A stretch of 16,144 nucleotides of DNA from Pseudomonadota bacterium (GTDB lineage Bacteria > CALINM01): positions 1 to 16,144 of the forward strand of contig JAOAGA010000038.1 of NCBI GenBank assembly GCA_026415985.1, given 5' to 3'. The first letter of the stretch is position 1; each line of letters opens with the position of its first letter. The position numbers and the translations under genes are program-made. Below the pieces are notes generated by a model. The model worked only from the letters and a program-made list of their open reading frames with translations. It ran no database searches and was not told where the DNA came from. This document shows, in pieces, positions 1 through 6,923 of this stretch.

Positions 1-9
1 GTAAGGGAC

Positions 10-249
10 ATGGAATCAGAAAAGACTACTAATATTTTTGATCTCCGTGGAGTTGCATGTCCATTAAATTATGTAAAAGCGAAATTAAGATTAGAAGAGA
101 TGAATATAGATGAGATACTGATTCTTTATTTAGATGAAGGGGAACCAATTCAAAATGTACCTTTAAGTTTAAAAGAGGATGGACAGGAAATTTTGAGTAT
201 TGAGAATGAGGGAAATTATTATCTTGTCAGGGTTAAAAAGAAAGTATAG
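10..249 (+). CDS. TusA/SirA-like sulfur carrier protein, 79 aa
   Basis: This is a small single-domain protein of the TusA/SirA/YedF fold, whose members carry sulfur as a persulfide on a conserved N-terminal cysteine and hand it between sulfurtransferases. The family signature is visible as DLRGVACPLNYVKAKL around residues 11-26, with the putative carrier cysteine at Cys17. The common motif is CPxP; here it is CPLN, so the second proline is replaced by Asn20. The length (79 aa) is normal for the family. The start is uncertain: an AAGGGA-like site lies almost directly against the ATG, and the frame is open to the window's left edge, so the gene could begin further upstream. It ends 14 nt before a hairpin terminator shared with the convergent phosphatase gene. 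Which pathway it serves (tRNA thiolation, molybdopterin, sulfur or selenium metabolism) cannot be told from this window. Confidence 0.85.
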   Translation: MESEKTTNIFDLRGVACPLNYVKAKLRLEEMNIDEILILYLDEGEPIQNVPLSLKEDGQEILSIENEGNYYLVRVKKKV

Positions 250-262
250 TAAAATTAATGAA

Positions 263-290
263 AAAGCACAGGAATAATATCCTGTGCTTT
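263..290. terminator. Bidirectional intrinsic terminator
   Basis: A perfect 10-bp inverted repeat, AAAGCACAGG / CCTGTGCTTT (263-272 and 281-290), surrounds an 8-nt AT loop in the 50-bp gap between the convergent TusA-like and phosphatase genes. On the minus strand the stem is followed directly by a short T run (CTTTTTC), which makes it a reasonable rho-independent terminator for the phosphatase. On the plus strand the T run is weaker (CTTTG). Confidence 0.75.
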
Positions 291-299
291 GTGAAGGTA

Positions 300-1811
300 T
301 CAATTAGAATAAAAATTAGAACATACTACTGGTTTTTCAATTTTAATTTTAAGAGGTGATTCTTGTGGAATACCCGCGGATTCAGCTAAAATATGGAAAA
401 TTTGTGTATTATCAATTATCTGTGTGCAGGGATACCATTCTCCTCTATATTTATTAATCAATGAAGCTCCCTTACCCTTGGCATATAACATTACTAATTC
501 ATTAGTATGGTTTGTTGTTTTATATGTTACTTCACCATCTGGGTATTGCCAGTTATAATCGTATCCAATTTGTGTTGGTAAATCTCCTATTCCCAATTTA
601 GGTTCATTTGTCAATCTCATGTAGCTATTTCCATGATCGGAAGTTACTATTAGTAGGGTGTTATCCCAATCAATATTATCGTTAGGACGGTTTACAAACT
701 CAATAGCGCTTTTTACTGCTTCATTTAAATCCCATACAGTTCCTATCATCCATTTATAGTTGTTTGCATGATTTGCCCAATCTATGTCACCCTGTTCTAC
801 CATCAAAAAGAAACCATCAGGATCTTTACTTAAAACTTCAAGAGCTGCAATAGTAGCATCTTTTAAAAGAGGATTTTCAATCGTAGCTCTTTGAATATTT
901 GGACTTCCTGGAGTATCACTTGGAATTGGAGGCTCAAAATTACCTCCCCGTCCACCAAAAAGACCAAATAATTTTTTATTTCTGTTAATAGCTTCTGAAG
1001 CGCCATTTTTAATTAGTTGAGAGCCATCTACACCAGGAGTTCTTTCAACAAAAACATAGTCTGTAATTAGACCATTTTTTAATTCGTTATATAAAGTTTC
1101 AGATATATATGTTCTACTCCAGTTTCTGTGTCCACCACCTATGACTACCTCTGGTTTAACTTCTTTAACTATCTCCTCTGCTATTTGATAGTAGTTGTTT
1201 CTATGAACATTGTGACTGACAAAAGATGCTGGGGTTGCATGACTGAAGGGAACTGTACTTACTACACCTATTGAAAATCCTTTCTTTTCTCTCAATATCT
1301 CTGCAATTGTTTTTAATTTACCATTAGCTGGATCTCCAGGAAGCCAGGCTATATTACCATCATCTGTTTTATAGCCCGTTGAAATAGCAGTGCCTGCAGA
1401 AGCTGAATCGGTCGCGAATCTTGGATTTAGGAAGTAATTGTCATCAATATTAGACTTGTCAAGAGGGTACGGAAATTTACCACCCCTTCTGGCATTATAG
1501 CCTATTATAGGATTAATATTCAGAGGGTCATATGCTGGATGATCTAATAAATCAGCATAACCATTATAGGTTGTAACATCCCATGTTGCAACAGGTGCCT
1601 TTACATGAAATTTGTGCCATGAAAGATTATGATCTGTTCCATAGAGATATCTACTTGTTGCTATTTCGTGTTCTAAATGCATCCCATCACCTATGAATAA
1701 TATAATGTGTTTAATGTTTTGAGTATTTTGTTTAGCATGAATGTTTGTGTTAACAAAAAGAATGCTAAAAATAATTGAATAAATGATGGCAAGTTTAAAA
1801 TTTTTACTCAT
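300..1811 (-). CDS. Secreted alkaline phosphatase, PhoA superfamily, 503 aa
   Basis: This protein probably hydrolyses phosphate monoesters outside the cytoplasm. Residues 1-27 form a signal peptide: a basic start (MSKNFK), a hydrophobic core, and a cleavage-like NIHAKQ. The alkaline phosphatase metal and catalytic motifs appear in order: FIGDGM with Asp42; TDSASAGTAISTG with nucleophile Ser136 next to Asp135; HATP with His191; VEQGDIDWANH with Glu339, Asp344 and His348; TSDHG with Asp392 and His393; and NHTNE with His435. All expected zinc and magnesium ligands appear present. It is somewhat longer than E. coli PhoA, with insertions after the Ser motif and before the C-terminus. The ATG at 1809-1811 is preceded by a strong GGAGGGGG ribosome-binding site (1816-1823) at 4-nt spacing. 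It stands alone as a transcription unit. Phosphate-starvation control would be expected for the family, but I do not see a clear Pho box. Confidence 0.93.
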   Translation of the reverse strand: MSKNFKLAIIYSIIFSILFVNTNIHAKQNTQNIKHIILFIGDGMHLEHEIATSRYLYGTDHNLSWHKFHVKAPVATWDVTTYNGYADLLDHPAYDPLNINPIIGYNARRGGKFPYPLDKSNIDDNYFLNPRFATDSASAGTAISTGYKTDDGNIAWLPGDPANGKLKTIAEILREKKGFSIGVVSTVPFSHATPASFVSHNVHRNNYYQIAEEIVKEVKPEVVIGGGHRNWSRTYISETLYNELKNGLITDYVFVERTPGVDGSQLIKNGASEAINRNKKLFGLFGGRGGNFEPPIPSDTPGSPNIQRATIENPLLKDATIAALEVLSKDPDGFFLMVEQGDIDWANHANNYKWMIGTVWDLNEAVKSAIEFVNRPNDNIDWDNTLLIVTSDHGNSYMRLTNEPKLGIGDLPTQIGYDYNWQYPDGEVTYKTTNHTNELVMLYAKGKGASLINKYRGEWYPCTQIIDNTQIFHILAESAGIPQESPLKIKIEKPVVCSNFYSN

Positions 1812-1833
1812 TTTCCCCCTCCTTGTTTTTTTT

Positions 1834-1887
1834 CCACCTTTAGAGTCTCTAAATTATTCACCTCCCTTTTGACAGATTTAAAGGTGG
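1834..1887 (-). promoter_or_regulatory. Structured leader of the phosphatase gene (two competing inverted repeats)
   Basis: Two inverted repeats share sequence in the upstream region of the phosphatase gene. One is a long-range 9-bp pair, CCACCTTTA (1834-1842) with TAAAGGTGG (1879-1887). The other is a compact palindrome, TTTAGAG-T-CTCTAAA (1839-1853). They overlap at 1839-1842, so in RNA only one could form. Either could also be a DNA operator. On the plus strand the long stem is followed by a T run (1890-1895), so it may instead stop stray rightward transcription. Function is inferred. Confidence 0.4.
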
Positions 1888-1915
1888 TATTTTTTGTTTC
1901 TATGAATTTACTGAA

Positions 1916-1921
1916 AGTATA
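1916..1921 (-). promoter_or_regulatory. Possible -10 element for the phosphatase gene
   Basis: The minus strand reads TATACT here, about 105 nt upstream of the phosphatase start. No convincing -35 hexamer lies 16-18 bp further upstream; the region is A/T runs. It could be an activator-dependent promoter, but this is a weak call. Confidence 0.25.
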
Positions 1922-2048
1922 GAGAAAAAAGATTTCTTTATTTTTAATATCAAATTAAATTTTTTTTAAAAAGTTGATTTAAAAATCATATTTTGTTAAA
2001 AATGCATAAAAGTCTAATTAAATAAAATTAAATTTATTTTTATAAAAT

Positions 2049-2068
2049 TATGGTAACTTTTTACCATA
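2049..2068 (+). promoter_or_regulatory. Palindrome upstream of hdrA, candidate activator (UAS) site
   Basis: An 8-bp perfect inverted repeat, TATGGTAA / TTACCATA (2049-2056 and 2061-2068), has a 4-nt spacer. A third half-site, CGGTAAGG, starts at 2072. The palindrome centre lies about 145 bp upstream of the start point predicted from the sigma-54 promoter at 2177-2192, a usual distance for an NtrC-type enhancer site. The rest of 1890-2040 is very AT-rich, and I see no gene in it. Confidence 0.4.
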
Positions 2069-2141
2069 TTTCGGTAAGGATTTATCAAAAAACCTGTTCT
2101 TTAACCTTTTATCAGTATATTGACATTCTCTTATCTTTACC

Positions 2142-2169
2142 TATCACCTATCACTTATCACATATCACG
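2142..2169 (+). repeat. Four tandem TATCACN heptamers
   Basis: TATCACC, TATCACT, TATCACA and TATCACG follow each other without gaps and end 7 bp before the sigma-54 -24 element of hdrA. Only the seventh base varies. They may be a bending or protein-binding array, or a simple replication-slippage repeat. Confidence 0.7.
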
Positions 2170-2176
2170 TATACTT

Positions 2177-2192
2177 TGGCATATACATTGCT
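2177..2192 (+). promoter_or_regulatory. Sigma-54 promoter of hdrA-mvhD
   Basis: TGGCAT-N5-TTGCT matches the sigma-54 consensus TGGCAC-N5-TTGCW at every position except the last base of the -24 element. It is preceded by T and followed by TTTT, as in strong sites. The invariant GG (2178-2179) and GC (2190-2191) have the required spacing. The predicted start near 2203 leaves a leader of about 43 nt with a good ribosome-binding site at its end. The site is intergenic and correctly oriented. Control by an NtrC-type activator follows from the known behaviour of sigma-54; which activator is not known. Confidence 0.72.
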
Positions 2193-2245
2193 TTTTCAAA
2201 AGGGTATTCTGTTTATAAGGGTTACAAAATAAGAAGGAGGTTTTG

Positions 2246-5200
2246 ATGGCTCTTTCAAAGATAAGCTACCTTAAGGCTATATCAGGAGGAAAGGACTTTG
2301 GTGATGTTCTTGTTGTAGGTGGCGGTATTTCTGGGCTTCAGGCAAGTTTAGATCTTGCCAATGCAGGCTTTAAGGTTTATTTAGTGGAAAAGGAGCCTTC
2401 AATTGGTGGGCATATGGCTCAGCTTGATAAGACCTTTCCCACCAATGAGTGTTCTATCTGAATACTGTCACCTAAGCTGGTCGAGGTCGGCCGGCATCCA
2501 AATATAAAGGTGTTCAGTTATACAGAGATTGATGCCATTGAAGGTACAGCGGGCGATTTTACCGTGAGGCTTTTAAAGAAGCCAAGATATGTAATTCAGG
2601 AAAGGTGCACCGGTTGCGGTGTCTGTCAGGAGTACTGTCCTGTTAAGATTCCCGATGCCTTTAATCAGGAGATCTCAAAAAACAAGGCAATCCATATATA
2701 TTTTGCTCAGGCAATACCGCTTGTTGCCTATATAAGTAAAGAGTGTCTCTATTTAAAGGAGAAAAAGTGTGGTATCTGTGAGAATGTATGTGAGAACAGG
2801 GCTATAGATTTCACTCAAAAGGAAGAGAAGGCAGAGATTAAAGTAGGTGCAGTAATTTTATCATCCGGTTTTACCCCCTTCCCTGCGGAGCTCCTTTCCG
2901 AGTATGGTTATGGGAAGTATAAAAATGTAATAACAAGCATGGACTATGAGAGAATACTTAGCTCAACAGGACCCTATGAGGGTGAGATTAAAAGAACTTC
3001 TGATTTGAAACATCCTAAAAAGATTGCCTGGATTCAGTGTGTTGGCTCTCGTTCAGTAAAGGAGCCATCAAAGAGTTATTGTTCTTCAGTGTGTTGTACC
3101 TATACCCAGAAGCAGGTAATCTTAACTAAGGATCACATACATGAGGCGGAATGCACAGTTTTTCATAATGATATAAGGGCCTTTGGTAAAGATTTTGAGA
3201 GGTTTTATCAAAGGACCGCAGGCTTATCGGATGTTAGGTTTATTAGAAGTTATGTAACTGTATCAAGGGAAGACAAAGAAACAGGTAATATTTTCATAAG
3301 GTACTCCACCCCCGATAGAGGTGTTATAGAGGAAGAGTTTGAGATGGTTGTGCTCTCCGTTGGGCTGAATCCCCCGAAAGATTCAGAAAATATCGCTAAA
3401 AAATTTGGTATAGAGATTAATCATCATGGATTTGGGAAAACCGATGCTTTCATCCTTGTAGAGACAAATAAAAAGGGTATCTTTATAAGCGGTGCTTTTA
3501 TTGAGCCCATGGATATTCCTCAAGCGGTCTTTACCGCAAGCTCAGCCAGTGCAAGATCTGGTGAGCTTTTAATGAAGAGAAGGGGTAAGTTATCCACAAA
3601 AAGGGTTTATCCCTTAGAAAAGGATGTGTCTAAGGAAGAGCCGAGGGTTGGTGTGTTTGTATGTGCCTGCGGTGCCAATATAGGCAGGGTTGTAAATATT
3701 AAAGAGGTGGCAGATTATGCAAAGACCTTGCCCTATGTGGTCTATACCCAGACACAGCTTTTCTCCTGCTCTACTGACTCGGCAAAGCAAATTACCGATG
3801 CAATAAAGGAGCACAATCTGAACAGGGTAATCGTTGCTGCATGTACACCGAGGACTCACGAACCTACTTTTAGGGATTCTCTAAGAGAGGCGGGCTTGAA
3901 CCAGTATTATGTTGATATGGCAAATATAAGAGAGCATTGTTCCTGGGTGCACTCAAAGGATAAAGACTCTGCAACAAAGAAGGCCAAGGATTTAGTTAGA
4001 AAATCCGTTGCAAGATCTCTGAAATTACAGGCTTTAGAAGAAATCAGTCTTCCTGTGGATAAAAGAGCTCTTGTAGTTGGTGGTGGTGTATCGGGCATGA
4101 ATTCCGCTCTCTCATTGGCAAAACAGGGGTTTGAGGTATATTTAATCGAAAGGGAGAGGGAGCTCGGCGGGAATGCAAGATTTATCTATAAAACACTTGA
4201 AGGCTTTGATGTTCAGGAGTATCTGAAAAATCTCGTATCAGAGGTTTATAAAAATCCCCTTGTCCATATACGTTTGAGCTCAGAGATTGTTGAAGCAACC
4301 GGGTATGTAGGTAATTTTCTTACGAAAATAAGGACAGACAAAGGAAAGATTGAAGAGATAAAACACGGAGCAGTAATAATCGCAACAGGTGCAAGGGAGT
4401 ATAAGCCCAAGGAATACCTTTATGGAGTATCAGGGAATGTGGTAACAAATAGAGAGCTTGAAAGGCTATTATACGAGAGGGATGATAAAATTTTAAACTC
4501 AGAAAATCTTGTTATGATCCAGTGTGTGGGATGCAGAAATGAAGAGAGAAACTACTGTTCAAGAATATGTTGTAGCCATTCTGTCAAAAATGCCATTGAG
4601 TTTAAGAAAATAAATCCGAAAGGTGATGTTTACATACTTTTCAGAGATATGAGAACTTACGGTCTTAAAGAAGATTATTACAGGCTTGCAAGTGAGATGG
4701 GGGTTAGGTTTATCAGGTTTGAGCGGGAAAATGGCAATATTCCGGAAGCAGAGGAAGTGTCAGAGGCAGGTAAAAAGGTTATAAAGGTCAGAGTTTTCGA
4801 TCCAGTTTTACAGAAAAGGTTAGAATTAAGCGCTGATATTTTAGCCCTTGCAACTGCGGTTATTCCTAATGAGGATGTATATGATATAGCGGGCTTTTTT
4901 AAAGTCTCAACAAGTATAGATGGATTCTTCAAAGAAGCTCATGTAAAGCTAAGACCCGTTGATTTTGGAACAGATGGAGTCTATCTATCTGGTATTGCCC
5001 ACTATCCTAAGTTTATAAACGAATCGGTTAGTCAGGCTTTGGCATCTGCAAGCAGAGCGGTAACGTTACTTTCAAGCGATACTGTTTCTGCGTCTGGTTC
5101 AATCTGTGAGGTTGAAGAGAAAAAGTGTATTGGCTGTGGTGCCTGTGCAGAAGTTTGTTCATACTGCGCAATTGAGCTTTATAAAACAAACAGGGGGATG

Positions 5201-5365
5201 AAGGCAAAGGTAAATCCTGTACTTTGTAAAGGTGACGGGCTTTGCAATGCGGTATGTCCGACCTATGCTATACAGCTAAAACATTTTACCGATGAGCAGT
5301 TAGTAAGTGAGATAGATAGTGCATTGCCAGAGAGGGTAATAGAAAAGATAAAGAAGGCAGGGTAG
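2246..5365 (+). CDS. hdrA: HdrA-like FAD/Fe-S electron-transfer subunit with selenocysteine, 1039 aa
   Basis: This is a large cytoplasmic flavin and iron-sulfur protein of the heterodisulfide reductase A family, the electron-bifurcating hub of Hdr complexes. An in-frame TGA at 2459-2461 falls at codon 72 in C69-S-I-U72-ILSPKLVEVGRHPN, where HdrA normally has CSxC. The frame and homology continue unchanged, so TGA is read as selenocysteine. Domains: FAD-binding GGGISG (25-30); ferredoxin-like Cys clusters (121-132, 175-185); cysteine region IQCVGS to CSSVCC (264-284); an internal HdrA N-terminal-type domain starting near 467 with CACGAN; a second FAD-binding site GGGVSG (612-617); a second cysteine region (758-776); two C-terminal 4Fe-4S motifs (961-975, 994-1005). 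HdrA is usually about 650 aa, so this is an HdrA module joined to a full HdrA. The second module lacks the CSxC/U site. The ATG at 2246 has AAGGAGG (2234-2240) at 5-nt spacing; the TTG at 2243 is too close. mvhD follows after 44 nt. Confidence 0.9.
2459..2461 (+). other. In-frame UGA, predicted selenocysteine codon (HdrA Sec72)
   Basis: The TGA lies in a conserved HdrA motif (PTNECSI-U-ILSPK) at the position of a conserved cysteine. The reading frame is open on both sides with no shift, and the protein family continues immediately after it. HdrA is a known selenoprotein in some methanogens. Decoding needs selA, selB, selC and selD, none of which is in the window. Confidence 0.88.
2476..2495 (+). 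promoter_or_regulatory. Bacterial SECIS-like hairpin of hdrA
   Basis: GCUGGUC (2476-2482) pairs with GGCCGGC (2489-2495), giving 7 bp including two G-U pairs, around the 6-nt loop GAGGUC. The loop begins 21 nt after the UGA and starts with G, within the accepted bacterial SECIS geometry. It contains AGGUC, as does the SelB-binding loop of E. coli fdhF. No bulged U is obvious in the stem. Confidence 0.7.
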
Positions 5366-5372
5366 GTAAAAA

Positions 5373-5390
5373 TTTAGATTTAGGTTGAGA
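5373..5390 (+). repeat. Three degenerate TTTAGG hexamers
   Basis: TTTAGA, TTTAGG and TTGAGA run in tandem between hdrA and mvhD. With the preceding A run they match the beginning and end of the longer hexamer array at 12637-12666, so the two sites look like short and expanded versions of one element. Confidence 0.55.
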
Positions 5391-5409
5391 TAAAAAACAG
5401 GAGGTATAG

Positions 5410-6234
5410 ATGAGCAGTATTTTTAAGCCAAATATTATTGGCTTTGTTTGCTACTGGTGAGGGTACGGGGCTGCAGATTTAGCTGGAGTTTCCAGACTAC
5501 AATACACAAGTGAGATAAGACTAATAAGGGTAATGTGCACAGGGCGCATTGACCTTGGCTTTATAGCCCGTTCATTTTATAACGGTGCAGATGGAGTTTA
5601 TATTGCGGGATGTAGATTAAACGAGTGCAGTTATATTACCCACGGAAATTATTACGCTCTGAATATGACCCTGCTTTTTAAAAGAATTATGGAATACATA
5701 GGGCTGAACCCTAAAAGGCTTCAGCTTGAGTTTATGACCTCAAGCGATGCCCAGTATTTCTCGGGTTCTGTCAATGACTTTGTTGAGAAAATAAGAAAGC
5801 TTGGACCTTTAGGAGATAAAGAAGGTTTATCCGATGAAGAGATAAAAGAAAGGCTATATAAAATTATAACACTCATACCCTATATTAAGATTGCTGAAAG
5901 AGAAAGGCTCAGACTAAGAATCAATAACCCCGAGGAATGGGAGAAAATCTATACTTTAGAACATGTAAAAAACCTCATTGAGAATACACCCTCCTACTGG
6001 ATAGATCCTGAAAAATGCTCTGCCTGCACCCTTTGTGCCCAGAGATGTCCTGTTGATGCCATAGATGGTGGGAAGAACAAAATTCACATAATAGATCAGG
6101 AAAAATGTATCAAATGCGGGAACTGCCTTTTAGTCTGTCCAACAAAATTCAGTGCAGTTCAGAAACTCACAGGCAAGCCGGTACCTCCGCCAATCCCTGA
6201 GGAAAAGAGAATTAAGGTTAGGCCTTCAAGCTGA
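5410..6234 (+). CDS. mvhD: MvhD-like iron-sulfur subunit fused to a 2x[4Fe-4S] ferredoxin, selenocysteine-containing, 274 aa
   Basis: MvhD/VhuD (FlpD) proteins carry a [2Fe-2S] centre and bring electrons from a hydrogenase or formate dehydrogenase to HdrA. The ATG at 5410 has an ideal AGGAGG (5399-5404) 5 nt upstream. The frame meets TGA at 5458-5460 (codon 17) in the family motif C14-Y-W-U17, normally a CxxC, and then continues as GADLAGVSRLQ-type MvhD sequence (here GYGAADLAGVSRLQY). Other family cysteines are Cys43 (MCTGRID), Cys68 and Cys73 (GCRLNEC). The C-terminal part (about 200-250) adds two 4Fe-4S motifs, CSACTLCAQRCP (203-214) and CIKCGNCLLVCP (233-244), resembling the ferredoxin tail of NuoF/HymB-type subunits. 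It shares an operon with hdrA. Its stop lies 4 bp from the convergent metallopeptidase stop. No hydrogenase, HdrB or HdrC gene is adjacent, so the electron donor and acceptor are unknown. Confidence 0.9.
5458..5460 (+). other. In-frame UGA, predicted selenocysteine codon (MvhD Sec17)
   Basis: The TGA replaces the second cysteine of the CxxC (CYWU) in the MvhD domain. The upstream segment has its own ideal ribosome-binding site and MvhD-like sequence, and the same frame is open downstream. VhuD, the methanogen counterpart, is a known selenoprotein. Confidence 0.88.
5480..5499 (+). promoter_or_regulatory. Bacterial SECIS-like hairpin of mvhD
   Basis: CUGGA (5483-5487) pairs with UCCAG (5491-5495) around the loop GUU. 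A lower stem UAG/CUA (5480-5482 with 5497-5499) is separated by one bulged A (5496). The loop begins 27 nt after the UGA and its first base is G, as expected for bacterial SECIS elements. Confidence 0.65.
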
Positions 6235-6238
6235 AAAA

Positions 6239-6916
6239 TTAAATAAATTTTGAAATTATAGATCCCTCTTCTCTTAAAAATTTTCTGTAAATCTTATAGT
6301 CCGGATATATTTCTTTAACCTTTGTCCAGAAGTTTTTACTGTGGTCTTTAATTATTGTATGAACGAGCTCATGAACCACAACATAATCAACACACCCTAA
6401 GGAAGTTAAAATCAATCTAAAGGAAAAGTTGAGATCATTTTTCCCTGAACAGGATCCCCACCTTTTTTTAGCAGAATTAATTTTTACTGAATTGAACTTA
6501 AGTCCAGTAATTTTAGAGTAGTATTCTAATCTTTCTGTGATAATTTTTTTAGCCTCTTTTTTATACCAGAGAAGAAAGAATTCTCTGGCAGATGGGAGAA
6601 GAGACCTTTTAAGACAGAAAGCGTTATCAAAAATAAGGGGTTCTTTTTGGTTATCCTTTAACTCTAATCTGTAATAGTTACCTAAAAATAAAAAATTTTC
6701 TCCCTCAACAAAGTTTGCCTTCTTAATCCTTCTTTGTTTTTCCTCCAGATCTTGCCTTACTTTTACTAACCAATCATAATGTTTTTTTATGAAACTTTCA
6801 ATTTGTTCTTTTGTGGCAAAATTAGGTGCTCTAACTATTAAAAGCCCATCGCTGTTTAACTGAAGGGCAATGGTTTTTCTCTTGCTTTTAATGATTTTGT
6901 CTACTTTCATCCTCAT
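6239..6916 (-). CDS. YgjP/DUF45-family zinc metallopeptidase-like protein, 225 aa
   Basis: The C-terminal half carries the hallmark sequence of the YgjP/DUF45 (WLM/SprT-like) family: RWGSCS (152-157), then a gluzincin-type zinc site HELVH (182-186) with the third ligand His192 in KDHSKNFW. The length is typical. It is predicted to be a cytoplasmic metal-dependent hydrolase or peptidase; substrates of this family are poorly defined. Two closely spaced ATGs are possible (6914-6916 and 6908-6910), and neither has a clear separate ribosome-binding site. The gene starts 7 nt after the stop of the upstream SDR gene, so translation is probably coupled. It converges on mvhD with only 4 bp between stops, with no room for a terminator between them. 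Confidence 0.88.
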   Translation of the reverse strand: MRMKVDKIIKSKRKTIALQLNSDGLLIVRAPNFATKEQIESFIKKHYDWLVKVRQDLEEKQRRIKKANFVEGENFLFLGNYYRLELKDNQKEPLIFDNAFCLKRSLLPSAREFFLLWYKKEAKKIITERLEYYSKITGLKFNSVKINSAKKRWGSCSGKNDLNFSFRLILTSLGCVDYVVVHELVHTIIKDHSKNFWTKVKEIYPDYKIYRKFLREEGSIISKFI

Positions 6917-6923
6917 ATTAATT

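Noticed and set aside
2120-2147. A sigma-70 promoter using TTGACA at 2120-2125
   Set aside because: The -35 is perfect, but no acceptable -10 lies 16-18 bp downstream (TATCAC/ATCACC); the sigma-54 site is far better. A weak overlapping promoter is not excluded.
2142-2169. The TATCACN array as a CRISPR
   Set aside because: The units are 7 bp with no spacers, far too short for CRISPR repeats, and no cas genes are present.
2050-2232. A 60-aa plus-strand ORF before hdrA
   Set aside because: It has no ribosome-binding site or recognisable domain, overlaps the sigma-54 promoter and repeats, and its composition is that of AT-rich non-coding DNA.
3614-4932. Minus-strand ORFs inside hdrA
   Set aside because: They are shadows of the hdrA reading frame, without ribosome-binding sites or recognisable domains.
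2246-5365. hdrA as a pseudogene or two separate genes split at the TGA
   Set aside because: There is no frameshift, the TGA replaces a conserved cysteine, a SECIS-like hairpin follows, and the next gene shows the same pattern.
5533-6234. A shorter MvhD starting at ATG 5533
   Set aside because: It has no Shine-Dalgarno and would lose the conserved N-terminal CxxU; the ATG at 5410 has an ideal AGGAGG.
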